A stretch of DNA of 41,805 nt from an uncultured Oscillospiraceae bacterium (GTDB taxonomy: Bacteria > Bacillota > Clostridia > Oscillospirales > Oscillospiraceae), in contig CAKTMW010000015.1 of assembly GCA_934574095.1 (NCBI GenBank), forward strand, positions 1-41,805. The letters run 5' to 3'. Shown piece by piece: positions 1-8,307 of this stretch (position 1 is its first letter; the number at the start of each line of letters is the position of its first letter). A program made the translations under genes and the position numbers. The notes under the pieces were generated by a model that was given only the letters and a program-made list of their open reading frames with translations, ran no database searches and was not told the origin of the DNA.

Positions 1-741
1 GACGCCCTGATGGTCAACGACGATGTGCTGGAGTACATCATCAAGCGCGTCCGCGCCATTCCTCACGTGGAGATCGTCCGTCTGGGCTCCCGCACCCCCG
101 TGGTGTGCCCCCAGCGTATCACTCCCGAGCTGTGCGAGATGCTGAAGAAGTATCATCCCGTGTGGCTGAACACCCACTTCAACACCCCCAAGGAGTTCAC
201 TCCCGAAGCCGCCAAGGCCTGCGCCATGCTGGCTGACGCCGGTATCCCCCTGGGCAACCAGTCCGTGCTGCTGGCCGGCGTGAACGATTGCTCCCACGTG
301 ATGATGGAGCTGGTCCACGGTCTGGTCAAGATGCGTGTCCGCCCCTACTACATCTATGCCTGCGATCCTTCCCTGGGTCTGAGCCACTTCCGTACTCCCG
401 TGTCCAAGGGCATCGAGATCATGGAAGCTCTGCGCGGCCATACCTCCGGCTACTGCATCCCCACCTTCGTGGTGGACGCTCCCGGCGGCGGCGGCAAGAC
501 TCCCGTTATGCCCAACTACCTGATTTCCGAGACTCCCCGCAAGGTTATCCTGCGTAACTTCGAGGGCGTCATCACTTCTTACACCCAGCCCGAGCATTAT
601 GTTCAGGATTGCCACTGCGACGTCTGCACCGGCAAGAAGAAGGTGGAGAAGACCGGTGTGGCCTGGGTCGCCGAGGGCACTGCCCAGCGCTATCTGGAGC
701 CCACCAAGCTGCTGCGCAACGAGCGCCATGTCAAGAAGTAA
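1..741 (+). CDS. kamA: Lysine 2,3-aminomutase, C-terminal part (5' end outside window)
   Basis: This is the last 246 residues of a radical-SAM, PLP-dependent enzyme that converts L-lysine to L-beta-lysine, the first step of lysine fermentation to acetate and butyrate. The frame is open from base 1, so the start and the N-terminal CxxxCxxC cluster lie upstream of the window. Visible family marks are LLAGVNDC (a zinc-ligand Cys), [23 protein letters not shown], the glycine-rich [15 protein letters not shown] and the C-terminal CHCDVC. In the Clostridium subterminale enzyme these cysteines (C268, C375, C377, C380) bind a structural zinc. The spacing C-x-C-x-x-C is exactly kept. kamD and kamE follow on the same strand after a 268-bp gap, which supports the pathway assignment. 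Identification is firm from sequence recall. Confidence 0.95.
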   Translation, partial: DALMVNDDVLEYIIKRVRAIPHVEIVRLGSRTPVVCPQRITPELCEMLKKYHPVWLNTHFNTPKEFTPEAAKACAMLADAGIPLGNQSVLLAGVNDCSHVMMELVHGLVKMRVRPYYIYACDPSLGLSHFRTPVSKGIEIMEALRGHTSGYCIPTFVVDAPGGGGKTPVMPNYLISETPRKVILRNFEGVITSYTQPEHYVQDCHCDVCTGKKKVEKTGVAWVAEGTAQRYLEPTKLLRNERHVKK

Positions 742-941
742 GCTCTGATTTGACTCGACTTCGGTTCTGCGGCATTCTTTTACGCCGGAAACGCGTTGCT
801 CTCCCTTGAAATACACAAAGTATTCCTGCGGAAAAGCGCCTTTTTCCACCGAAAAATCTCTGCCGCATAGCTCTCATCGATCAAATCTTCGCTTACTTGG
901 TTATGTGCACTGCAAAAGCAGCAAACGCAAAAGACCCTTTT
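742..941. other. Intergenic stretch kamA-kamD with no gene
   Basis: No coding frame here has a ribosome site or a recognisable product. The stretch holds weak inverted pairs, GCGGCA near 770 with TGCCGC near 863, and GGAAAA at 830-835 with TTTTCC at 842-847. It may be a degenerate intergenic repeat. I looked for a B12 or lysine riboswitch core and did not find one. Confidence 0.4.
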
Positions 942-978
942 TTCGGCAGCAGGCGGGCAAGGCCTGCCTGCTGCCGAA
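942..978 (+). other. Intercistronic hairpin before kamD
   Basis: Left arm CGGCAGCAGGCGGGC (944-958) pairs with GCCTGCCTGCTGCCG (962-976). There is one G-U pair, a loop of three bases and two further T-A pairs at the foot, giving a 17-bp stem. A run of six T precedes the hairpin, and no U-tract follows directly. The kamD ribosome site begins 20 bases downstream. A role in processing, partial termination or mRNA protection is inference. Confidence 0.7.
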
Positions 979-1009
979 TTTGCTATGATTTTTGAATGAG
1001 GTAACGATA

Positions 1010-2572
1010 ATGGAAAGCAAACTCGGCTTGAATTTTGAGCTGGTCAATCAGGCGCGTGCCTCCGCTGCCAAGGTGGCGGACGACACCCAGCGCTTTATCG
1101 ACCAGCATACCACCGTCACGGTGGAGCGTGCGGTTTGCCGTCTGCTGGGCATCGATGGCGTCAACGATATGGACGTCCCCATGCCCAACGTGGTCGTTGA
1201 CCACCTGATGGCCAACTCCATCCTGCCTATGGGCGCCGCCTGGGCGATCGGCAACGCTATGGTGGAAACCGGCAAGGATCCCCAGGGCGTGGCAGAGGCT
1301 GTCAGCGCCGGCGAGCTGGATCTCAGCAAGATCACCGCTCACACCGATGCGGAAGTTCGCGCCGCCATCCAGCCCGTGGTGGACGCCACCGTGGCTCGCA
1401 TCAACAAGAACGTTGCCAAGCGCAATGAGTACCTGAACGAGTGGGGTGACAAGGAAGGCCCCTACCTGTATGTCATCGTGGCTACCGGTAATATCTATGA
1501 GGATATCACCCAGGCCAAGGCCGCTGCCAAGCAGGGCGCCGACATCATCGCTGTCATCCGCACCACCGGCCAGTCCCTGCTGGACTACGTGCCTTACGGC
1601 GCTACCACCGAGGGCTTCGGCGGCACCTACGCCACCCAGGAGAACTTCCGCCTGATGCGCGCCGCCCTGGACGAAGTGGGCGAGGAGCAGCACCGCTACA
1701 TCCGCCTGTGCAACTACTGCTCCGGCCTGTGCATGCCTGAGATCGCCGCCATGGGCGCTCTGGAGCGTCTGGACGTGATGCTGAACGACGCTCTGTACGG
1801 CATCCTGTTTCGCGATATCAACATGCAGCGCACCATCGTCGACCAGTATTTCTCCCGTGTCATCAACGGCTATGCCGGCGTTATCATCAACACCGGTGAG
1901 GATAACTACCTGACCACCGACGATGCCATCACCGCCGCCCACACTGTGCTGGCCTCCCAGTTCCTGAACGAGGCATTTGCCAAGGACGCCGGTATGCGCG
2001 AGGAGCAGATGGGCCTGGGCCACGCCTTCGAGATGGACCCCGCTGTGGAGAACACCTTCCTGTATGAGCTGGCGCAGGCTCAGATGGCACGTGAGATTTT
2101 CCCCAACGCGCCCCTGAAGTACATGCCTCCCACCAAGTTCATGACCGGCAACATCTTCCGCGGTCACATCCAGGACGCCCTGTTCAACATGGTGACCATC
2201 CTGACCAATCAGAAGCTGCACCTGCTGGGCATGATGACCGAGGCCATCCACACCCCGTTCATGTCCGACCGTGCTCTGTCCATCGAGAACGCCCAGTATA
2301 TCTTCCGCACCATGAAGGATCTGGGCGACGAGCTGACCTACAAAGAGAACGGCATCATCCGCAACCGCGCCAACGAGGTACTGGTGAAGGCCACCGATCT
2401 GCTGAAGGAGATCGAGAAGCTGGGCCTGTTCACCACCATCGAGAAGGGCATCTTCGCCGATGTCAAGCGTCCCAAGGACGGCGGCAAGGGTCTGGCCGGT
2501 GTTGTGGTCAAGGACGACAAATACTTCAATCCGTTCATTGAAGTCATGAAAGGGAAGGTGGCAGGAGAATGA
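1010..2572 (+). CDS. kamD: Lysine 5,6-aminomutase alpha subunit
   Basis: This is the large subunit (520 aa) of the adenosylcobalamin- and PLP-dependent mutase that moves the terminal amino group of beta-lysine (or D-lysine) from carbon 6 to carbon 5. Its length matches the Clostridium sticklandii subunit (about 516 aa). Typical stretches are the central barrel with TGNIYEDITQAKAAAKQGAD, RTTGQSLLDYVPYGATTEG and LCNYCSGLCMPEIAAMGALE. I chose the ATG at 1010 because GAGG (998-1001) sits 8 bases ahead. A TTG at 992 in the same frame lacks such a site. The stop codon overlaps the kamE start (ATGA, 2569-2572), so the two subunits are translationally coupled. A hairpin lies just upstream. Confidence 0.95.
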   Translation: MESKLGLNFELVNQARASAAKVADDTQRFIDQHTTVTVERAVCRLLGIDGVNDMDVPMPNVVVDHLMANSILPMGAAWAIGNAMVETGKDPQGVAEAVSAGELDLSKITAHTDAEVRAAIQPVVDATVARINKNVAKRNEYLNEWGDKEGPYLYVIVATGNIYEDITQAKAAAKQGADIIAVIRTTGQSLLDYVPYGATTEGFGGTYATQENFRLMRAALDEVGEEQHRYIRLCNYCSGLCMPEIAAMGALERLDVMLNDALYGILFRDINMQRTIVDQYFSRVINGYAGVIINTGEDNYLTTDDAITAAHTVLASQFLNEAFAKDAGMREEQMGLGHAFEMDPAVENTFLYELAQAQMAREIFPNAPLKYMPPTKFMTGNIFRGHIQDALFNMVTILTNQKLHLLGMMTEAIHTPFMSDRALSIENAQYIFRTMKDLGDELTYKENGIIRNRANEVLVKATDLLKEIEKLGLFTTIEKGIFADVKRPKDGGKGLAGVVVKDDKYFNPFIEVMKGKVAGE

Positions 2573-3357
2573 GCAGCGGACTGTATAATACCCATAAGAT
2601 CGATTTCGATACCACGCTGGATCTGACCCGTCTGAAGCCCTATGGCGACACCATGAACGACGGTAAGGTGCAGACCAGCTTCACCCTGCCCATCAAGGAC
2701 GACGAGCGCGGCGAGGAAGCCGCCCGTCAGATCGCCAAGAAGATGGGACTGGAAGAACCCAACGTGGCGTACCACGCCCCGTTGGACAAAGAGTTCACCT
2801 TCTATGTGGTCTACGGCAGCTGTGTCCATTCCGTCAACTATGAGGATATCCACGTCATCACCGTGGAGTCCGACGTGATGAGCATGGAAGCCACCAACGA
2901 CTACATCCGCGAGCATATCGGTCGCAAGGTCGTGATGGTGGGCGCCTCCACCGGCACCGACGCCCACACCGTGGGCATCGACGCCATCATGAACCGCAAG
3001 GGCTTCGCCGGCCACTACGGTCTGGAGCGCTATGAGATGATCGAGGCCTATAACCTGGGCTCTCAGGTTCCCAACGAGGAGTTCATCAAGAAGGCGCTGG
3101 AGCTGAAGGCAGACGTTCTGCTGGTCAGCCAGACCGTTACCCAGAAGGACGTGCATATCCAGAACCTGACCAACCTCATCGAGCTGCTGGAGGCCGAGGG
3201 TCTGCGTGATAAGTTCGTGGTCTGCTGCGGCGGTCCCCGTATCACCCATGAGCTGGCCAAGGAGCTGGGCTTTGACGCTGGTTTCGGCGCCGGCAAGTAC
3301 GCCGACGACGTGGCTTCCTTCGCTGTGACCGAGATGGTCAAGCGCGGCATGAAGTAA
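2569..3357 (+). CDS. kamE: Lysine 5,6-aminomutase beta subunit, B12-binding
   Basis: This small subunit (262 aa) carries the Rossmann-type cobalamin domain. The base-off B12 motif reads D131-A-H133-T-V-G136, with His133 as the expected cobalt ligand. Lys144 in NRKGFAGHYG falls at the residue number of the PLP-binding lysine of the C. sticklandii enzyme. The C-terminal LLVSQTVTQKD and VVCCGGPRITHELAKELG complete the fold. The first codon overlaps the kamD stop, which fits equimolar synthesis. An 80-bp gap with a bulged hairpin separates it from the CoA-transferase genes. The reaction product, 3,5-diaminohexanoate, is normally taken on by Kdd, Kce and Kal, none of which lies in the window. Confidence 0.95.
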   Translation: MSSGLYNTHKIDFDTTLDLTRLKPYGDTMNDGKVQTSFTLPIKDDERGEEAARQIAKKMGLEEPNVAYHAPLDKEFTFYVVYGSCVHSVNYEDIHVITVESDVMSMEATNDYIREHIGRKVVMVGASTGTDAHTVGIDAIMNRKGFAGHYGLERYEMIEAYNLGSQVPNEEFIKKALELKADVLLVSQTVTQKDVHIQNLTNLIELLEAEGLRDKFVVCCGGPRITHELAKELGFDAGFGAGKYADDVASFAVTEMVKRGMK

Positions 3358-3364
3358 AACGCGA

Positions 3365-3413
3365 ACAGCGCCACTGGACCGGCTGCAAACGCAGGTGGCT
3401 CAGTGGCCGCTGT
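3365..3413 (+). other. Bulged intercistronic hairpin between kamE and CoA-transferase genes
   Basis: ACAGCGCCACTG (3365-3376) pairs with CAGTGGCCGCTGT (3401-3413), giving 12 pairs with a single bulged base and a 24-base loop. No T-run follows; the ribosome site AGGAGG comes at about 3425. A resemblance of the left arm to the cobalamin-riboswitch B12 box is judged accidental. Confidence 0.6.
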
Positions 3414-3437
3414 CATAAAAAAGTAGGAGGAACAGAA

Positions 3438-4130
3438 ATGGCAAAGAAACCTGTACTGACTGCCGCTGAGGCAGCAAAAATGATCCCTGACGGCGCTACC
3501 ATTATGTGCGGCGGCTTCCTGGCCTGCGGCCAGGCCCGCGCCATTGTCAAGGAACTGGTCAAGCTGGGCACCAAGGACCTGACCCTGATCGCCAACGACA
3601 TGGGCCGCGCCACCGGTCCCAAGGGCGAGGAGTTCTTCGGCATTGCCGAGCTGATCCACAACCATCAGGTCAAGCGCGTCATCGCCACCCATGTGGGCAT
3701 GACCCCCGAAGTGGGCCAGCAGAACACCGAGGGCACCCTGGAAGTCTGCCTGCTGCCCCAGGGCACTCTGGCTGAGTGCATCCGCGCCGACGGTGCCGGT
3801 CTGGGCGGCGTCCTGACCCCCGTGGGCATCGATACCCTGGTGGAGGAGTCCCCCTTCTGCCTGGGCCGTCAGACCATCGACGGCAAGGACTATCTGCTGA
3901 TGAAGCCCGTCCACGCTGACTTCGCGCTGCTGGGCGCTTACAAGTGCGATGAGTTCGGCAACTGCTGGTACAAGGGCACCATGCGCAACTTCAACGTTGT
4001 CATGGCTACCGCCGCTGATACCGTTATCGCCGAGTGCGAGTACATCGTCCCCGTGGGCGAGATCGAGCCTGAGAACGTTCATACCTACGGCATGTGCGTG
4101 GATTACATCGTGGAAGGAGAAAGAAAGTAA
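3438..4130 (+). CDS. atoD: Butyryl-CoA:acetoacetate CoA-transferase-type alpha subunit
   Basis: This 230-aa subunit A of a class I 3-oxoacid CoA-transferase carries the glycine-rich GGFLACG near the N-terminus (family pattern GGFxxxG) and GAGLGGVLTPVGIDT. In lysine fermenters this enzyme takes CoA from butyryl-CoA to acetoacetate, the co-product of the Kce cleavage step, and so releases butyrate. The kam genes directly upstream favour this substrate pair, but the sequence alone cannot exclude acetate or another acid. The start follows GTAGGAGGAACAGAA with ideal spacing. Its TAA stop overlaps the next start by one base (TAATG), so the two subunits are coupled. Confidence 0.88.
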   Translation: MAKKPVLTAAEAAKMIPDGATIMCGGFLACGQARAIVKELVKLGTKDLTLIANDMGRATGPKGEEFFGIAELIHNHQVKRVIATHVGMTPEVGQQNTEGTLEVCLLPQGTLAECIRADGAGLGGVLTPVGIDTLVEESPFCLGRQTIDGKDYLLMKPVHADFALLGAYKCDEFGNCWYKGTMRNFNVVMATAADTVIAECEYIVPVGEIEPENVHTYGMCVDYIVEGERK

Positions 4131-4798
4131 TGGAAAAGTCCGAGATCAAAGGCTTTATCGCCAAGCGCTGCGCGAAAGAACTGAAGGATGGCGACGTGGT
4201 GAACCTGGGCATCGGCCTGCCCACCATGATCCCCAACTATCTGCCTGAGGGCGTTGAGCTGATCATCCATGCCGAGCTGGGCATCGTCTCCGCCGGCAAG
4301 TCCCCCAAAGAGGGCGACGCCAACTACGATCCCTACCACGTCGTGGACGCTGGTGGTTCTCCTTCCTCCGTGGCTTACGGCGGCGGCTTCATTGATTCCG
4401 CCTCCAACTTCGGCCTGATCCGCGGCGGCCATGTGGACGCCTGCTTCCTGGGCGCTCTGGAAGTGGATCAGGAGGGCAATCTGGCCAACTGGATCATCCC
4501 CGGCAAGAAGATGCCCGGTATGGGCGGCGCTATGGACCTGTGCGTGGGCGCCAAGAAGTGCATCGTCTGCATGGAGCACACCGCCAAGGGCAACCCCAAG
4601 ATTTTCGAGAAGTGCCGTCTGCCCTTGACCGCCTCCCACTGCGTCAACAAGATCATCACCGAGATGTGCGTTATGGAAGTCACCGACAAGGGTTTGGTGA
4701 TGACCGAGATCAATCCTGAGTTCACCGTGGATGACGTCAAGGCCGCTACCGCCTGCCCCATCATCGTGGCTGAGGACCTGAAGAGCATGATCGACTGA
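4130..4798 (+). CDS. atoA: Butyryl-CoA:acetoacetate CoA-transferase-type beta subunit
   Basis: This 222-aa catalytic subunit B is the partner of the preceding gene. Family marks are VNLGIGLPTMIPNYLP and the region HAELGIVSAG, in which Glu49 stands at the place of the active-site glutamate that forms the glutamyl-CoA thioester. ALEVDQEGNLANWIIPG and GKKMPGMGGAMDL follow. Most homologues read S-E-N-G at the glutamate, while this one reads A-E-L-G, a known variant pattern of E-x-G. The ATG at 4130 was chosen over an earlier in-frame ATG at 4094 because GGAAGGAGA lies 9 bases ahead and the overlap with the stop of the alpha gene is typical. It is the last gene of the plus-strand cluster. Confidence 0.88.
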   Translation: MEKSEIKGFIAKRCAKELKDGDVVNLGIGLPTMIPNYLPEGVELIIHAELGIVSAGKSPKEGDANYDPYHVVDAGGSPSSVAYGGGFIDSASNFGLIRGGHVDACFLGALEVDQEGNLANWIIPGKKMPGMGGAMDLCVGAKKCIVCMEHTAKGNPKIFEKCRLPLTASHCVNKIITEMCVMEVTDKGLVMTEINPEFTVDDVKAATACPIIVAEDLKSMID

Positions 4799-4877
4799 TT
4801 CCTGCAAAAGTAAAAAAGAACACCCCGTAGGCCACATTTTCATAAGTACAAAATATGGCACAAGGGTAGCTGATGCG

Positions 4878-4910
4878 AAAGCCGGCGCAGGGAAATGCTG
4901 CGCCGGCTTT
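4878..4910. terminator. Bidirectional terminator after the lysine cluster
   Basis: AAAGCCGGCGCAG (4878-4890) and CTGCGCCGGCTTT (4898-4910) form a perfect 13-bp stem with a 7-base loop. A-rich and T-rich ends suit termination on both strands. It lies between convergent genes. Confidence 0.8.
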
Positions 4911-4936
4911 ATCTGTCTGCAAGTGCGAATCAGGTG

Positions 4937-7399
4937 TTACCACCCTTCCTCCCACTCATCCCAGGCCTCATCAAGGTCGTCGTAGTCGCCGTCCTCGTAG
5001 AGGTCTTCCGGGTTGTCGTAGTCCTCACGGAGACTGTGCCCACCGCCGGGGCCGGTGTCGGTGCCGCCGCCGTAGTTGAAGGTCTGGGGCGGCTTCGGTT
5101 TCTGCTGCTGGGCAAGGCTGGCGGCGCGCTCTGCATCGATCTGCTCCTGCTCTGCAATTTTCCCCGGCAGCGCATCCCGGAGCGCGGCGATCTCCTCCGC
5201 AAATTCACCGTTGTAGTCTGCGGGTATTGCTTGCAGCGACTCCAACGCCCAACGGTATAGGATCACACTGAACGACTGAGAATCGATCAGCGCATGCGTA
5301 TATGCCAATATCGTTGCGGCGTCCTTGTAATCGCCCAACTCCCGCAGGCAGTCGCGGGCCGCGTATGCGTCCCCTTTGTGCAGCAAGGAAATGGCCTTCT
5401 CATAGAGAAGTTCTTGCAGCCGTGCAGTCAGCTCCGCTTGCAGGGTTGTACCCTGTTCGCTATAGGAGCCGAGATCCCGCGCATACTTCAGCAGATCAAG
5501 TCCATCACGAAGCGATTCCTCTGTATTGGCGTTCAGCAGCACACCCGCCTTGGCTACGGTCAGCAGCGCAGGTTGCTCGGCTATGTGTGTAGGCACGCTT
5601 TCCGCCAGCTCCGCCGCTTTTTTGTAGCTGCCTTCCGCAAATAACGCTGCCGCAGTCTGGTACTGCTGTTCCCATGCGACACGCCGGTTATGACTATTTA
5701 CCAGCACGCCAACCACGACCAGCGTCAACACCACAGCAACAAGAATGGGAACGATTTTCCGCTCTTTGGGCGGAGCAGTCTCCTGCGGCGTTTCTGCCGC
5801 AGGGGCAGCGCCTGCGCCCGAAGCCGGTTTCGCTTCCTCCGTGATGGGCGGTGCTTCCGGCTTTGCGGTTTCATCTTCAACCTGCTGCGGCTTTGGCGCG
5901 GCGGGTTCTTTTTTTACGGGCTCTTGCGGCTTGGGGAGTATCTCCAGCACACGCTTGGTTTTCTCCGGCGGCCACGGGGCGGTGTCGCGGGTGTAGTCGC
6001 CCACGGAACGGACAACGCCCGCCTTCGGCTCATTCCTTTTGCCGTAGGGAACGCGCACGCGGTCGCCCCTCTTTACCGACAAACCGGCGGTCAAATAGGC
6101 GTACGGCCGATTGTTTCCCACCTGCACAGAGCAGTACTGATATGTTGGCACATGGCCCGCTGTGTTGTAGAGATCTTTCATCAGGGCCGTGAACGCATCG
6201 GGATCTTCACGCCACTTCTCTCGCGGCAGAGGATTTGATTGCAGCAGGGCGTACAGATGCTCCGCCAGCGCAGTTTTTCCCTGCTCGATGGCTGTTTGGA
6301 TGAGGTACAGGTGCAGTGTACACACGTAGTGGCTGCGAAAGACCATCTCCGCGAGAGTCTCGTCCCGCTGTACGGCGTCCAGCAGCGGCGTGAGGGCGTC
6401 TTCATCACATTCCTCACTCCTCCAAAGGAAATCGATCAGGCAGAAGAAGTCCTCGGAAAGGCCGTCGTCCTGCAACGGCGCTTGCTTTTGTGGCAGGGAG
6501 TGCCACATGGCGATGGCCCTCTGCGGATTGGTGTTGTAGATCCTCTCCAGCAGATCCTCGCCGAACATATTGAAAAGATCCGCACGTGCGTACTCGTTCT
6601 TCAGTTCCGGGAACTGCGCCACGATCCGCGCCACGGCGGAGTCTGCATAGTCCATGGGATCGACCTTTTCGCCGCGAAGCCGCTTCCAATGTTCGGTGAA
6701 ATACCTTAAAAAACGATTATTGCGGGTATCCGCGTTTTCCCCGATGCATCCTGCGAAGAACGCCGCTAAGGGGAGAATGCTGCATAAAGCATCCTCTATG
6801 GCACTCTCTGCGCGATTCTTACCGCCGAAGACACGGCCCATATAGAGGTGTCCATCCTGCATGGAGGGGTCTTCCTTGTCGTAGGGCGGCAGCTGTTCGA
6901 TCATCATCTCCCAAAACTTGCCGCAGACCTTATCTGTCAGCTGCCCCTCCGCCTGAAACAGCGGCTTCTTGGAGCGTACGGACCGCTCCATGGCCTGTCT
7001 ATTGCTGATGCCGCTGAAATCCGCTAAATCACTGGCCAATGACCGGTAGGGGTAGAAAATGCGTCCGATGACGGAGTCGTCCACCTCGTCATCCCATGTT
7101 TTGTTCCACAGGCCGCTTTCGATGAGCCCAGCGGAAACTTGGCAGAGTACTACCCTCCATGCGAAGGTTTTTGATTCTGGATATGTGGGCAGCAGCCTTG
7201 TAACCGCCTCCACGAACGTCAGGGCGGCATTGCGCGTGGTCACGGCGGCACTTTGCCACCATGCATTTTGCCGTTCGCGTGCGGCCTTGCGCGCTCCGGG
7301 GTCATCACTTGAGAGAAACCCGAAGTCACAACACCATGTACATTCCCATTGATCGCCGTGAATACGCACGTCTGGTGCGCCGCAGGTCGGACAGTTCAT
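4937..7399 (-). CDS. Zinc-ribbon, PriA-like barrel, membrane-anchored repeat protein of unknown function
   Basis: I do not recognise a named family for this 820-aa protein. An N-terminal zinc ribbon has CPTC (C3, C6) and CTWC (C20, C23). A long helical region follows, about 40-420. Residues about 423-490 (Y-A-Y-L-T-A-G-L then RGDRVRVPYGKRN and AGVVRSVG) resemble the N-terminal beta-barrel of the primosomal helicase PriA. Then come a Pro/Ala/Glu-rich linker (490-545), one transmembrane helix (about 549-567) and a helical repeat region of TPR character (about 575-750). A glycine patch and a very acidic tail (790-820) end the protein. The start ATG has AAAGGGGGG upstream. It stands alone between a terminator and an hsdR remnant, with no helpful partner. 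A role in sensing or scaffolding at the membrane would be guesswork. Confidence 0.75.
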   Translation of the reverse strand: MNCPTCGAPDVRIHGDQWECTWCCDFGFLSSDDPGARKAARERQNAWWQSAAVTTRNAALTFVEAVTRLLPTYPESKTFAWRVVLCQVSAGLIESGLWNKTWDDEVDDSVIGRIFYPYRSLASDLADFSGISNRQAMERSVRSKKPLFQAEGQLTDKVCGKFWEMMIEQLPPYDKEDPSMQDGHLYMGRVFGGKNRAESAIEDALCSILPLAAFFAGCIGENADTRNNRFLRYFTEHWKRLRGEKVDPMDYADSAVARIVAQFPELKNEYARADLFNMFGEDLLERIYNTNPQRAIAMWHSLPQKQAPLQDDGLSEDFFCLIDFLWRSEECDEDALTPLLDAVQRDETLAEMVFRSHYVCTLHLYLIQTAIEQGKTALAEHLYALLQSNPLPREKWREDPDAFTALMKDLYNTAGHVPTYQYCSVQVGNNRPYAYLTAGLSVKRGDRVRVPYGKRNEPKAGVVRSVGDYTRDTAPWPPEKTKRVLEILPKPQEPVKKEPAAPKPQQVEDETAKPEAPPITEEAKPASGAGAAPAAETPQETAPPKERKIVPILVAVVLTLVVVGVLVNSHNRRVAWEQQYQTAAALFAEGSYKKAAELAESVPTHIAEQPALLTVAKAGVLLNANTEESLRDGLDLLKYARDLGSYSEQGTTLQAELTARLQELLYEKAISLLHKGDAYAARDCLRELGDYKDAATILAYTHALIDSQSFSVILYRWALESLQAIPADYNGEFAEEIAALRDALPGKIAEQEQIDAERAASLAQQQKPKPPQTFNYGGGTDTGPGGGHSLREDYDNPEDLYEDGDYDDLDEAWDEWEEGW

Positions 7400-7440
7400 G
7401 GAGACACCCCCCTTTGTTCAGCATAGCACACAGCGGTTTA

Positions 7441-7992
7441 TTACGCAACGCCGAGATATTTCTCGAAGAAGCGGGAGAGCCGCCGGATAACGCCCTGCTT
7501 CTTTTCGGCGCGGCTGCCGCCGCCAAAGCGGGACACCGGCGGCATCAGCTTGTCAATGTCTGTGCCGGTGGTTTTCAACGCGCCGTCGCGGAAAGAGTTT
7601 GCCAGAAAACGGCGGGTCTCATCAGGCTTTAATCGCTCCTCTTCGATGATATTCTCCAGATCGGTTTCCTGCTGCTGGTGGACATAGAGATGCCAATCCC
7701 GGTCTACCTCGGTAGAAGCGTTGATGGTGTCGATAAAGCCTTCGATAAGGTCTTTCTTGCTGCGAAGCTGGATGCTGGAATCGATGGCGCGGTCGATAGC
7801 GCCCAAAATCTCCTTATCTGTGCAGTTAGAGTCATGATACCGTGCCACCAGAATCAGGATATAGTCAATATTGATCTCCACCTGACGGATCAGTTCCATC
7901 TCGAACTCAATGCCGTCGTTGATGTTCTCCTTGTCCCCGTCGTCCTTGGGGCGGAACTTCTGGTAGAGGTCTATATACATACTTTGATACGC
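7441..7992 (-). pseudogene. hsdR: Type I restriction enzyme R subunit, 3' remnant
   Basis: The last roughly 180 residues match the conserved C-terminus of HsdR. Marks include DKENIND, EFEMELIRQVEINIDYILIL, RSKKDLIEGFID, FRDGALKTTGTDIDK, PPVSRFGGG and AEKKQGV with an FEKYLG end. The frame continues upstream to an ATG at 8190, but those 60-odd codons have no HsdR character. The ATPase/helicase and nuclease domains (about 800 residues) are absent, and no hsdM or hsdS is nearby. The homology begins near 7990, about 60 bp from a palindromic element at 8055-8143, and this may mark a deletion or insertion scar. The fragment cannot encode a working restriction enzyme. Confidence 0.8.
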
Positions 7993-8054
7993 CCCTGCTA
8001 TATTGACCAAATACAGTATTGTGGGATGGAGGATACCTCCGAGGAGGATGTGTA

Positions 8055-8143
8055 TCCACCTCAAAGAATTTTTCCGACCCTCGATTTTTGGCTTACATAC
8101 AGGGAAAATCGACTTTCCCGAAAAAAGCAGTTTTTGAGGTGGA
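8055..8143. repeat. 89-bp imperfect palindrome, MITE-like
   Basis: The ends are perfect 11-bp inverted copies, TCCACCTCAAA (8055-8065) and TTTGAGGTGGA (8133-8143). Inside, TCGATTTT (8081-8088) mirrors AAAATCGA (8105-8112), and T-rich blocks mirror each other between. The whole can fold into one long interrupted hairpin. It carries no transposase. I could not see an obvious target duplication, so the mobile-element reading is an inference. Confidence 0.5.
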
Positions 8144-8307
8144 AACATCTTGTTTGAAACAAGTGTGTTCTTATCGCGGACATTCTTCACATTCCTGCCA
8201 CAGAAGCGGTCTCTTCACGATCTCTATTCGCCTGCAATTGACGCAGGCTGTCTCCCGAAACTTCCCCGATATGGTTTCTCTCGCTTTTTGTTTTTACTTG
8301 GAATATC
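8144..8307. other. Intergenic stretch after the catabolic operon
   Basis: Apart from a weak GCCTGC/GCAGGC hairpin (8230-8248), nothing clear is seen. No convincing terminator follows the last gene of the minus-strand operon. Confidence 0.35.

Noticed and set aside
742..1009. Possible lysine or B12 riboswitch before kamD
   Set aside because: No conserved core of either class was found; only one strong hairpin is present.
992..1009. TTG at 992 as the kamD start
   Set aside because: The ATG at 1010 has GAGG at the right distance and gives the family length.
3365..3413. Possible cobalamin riboswitch in the kamE-CoA-transferase gap, because the left arm contains GCCACTG
   Set aside because: The gap is only 80 bp, other conserved riboswitch parts are absent, and the motif is explained by the hairpin.
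7993..8190. Intact small gene reading from 8190 into the hsdR remnant
   Set aside because: The first 60-odd codons run through the palindromic element, lack a good ribosome site and show no HsdR likeness, so the frame is a chance extension.
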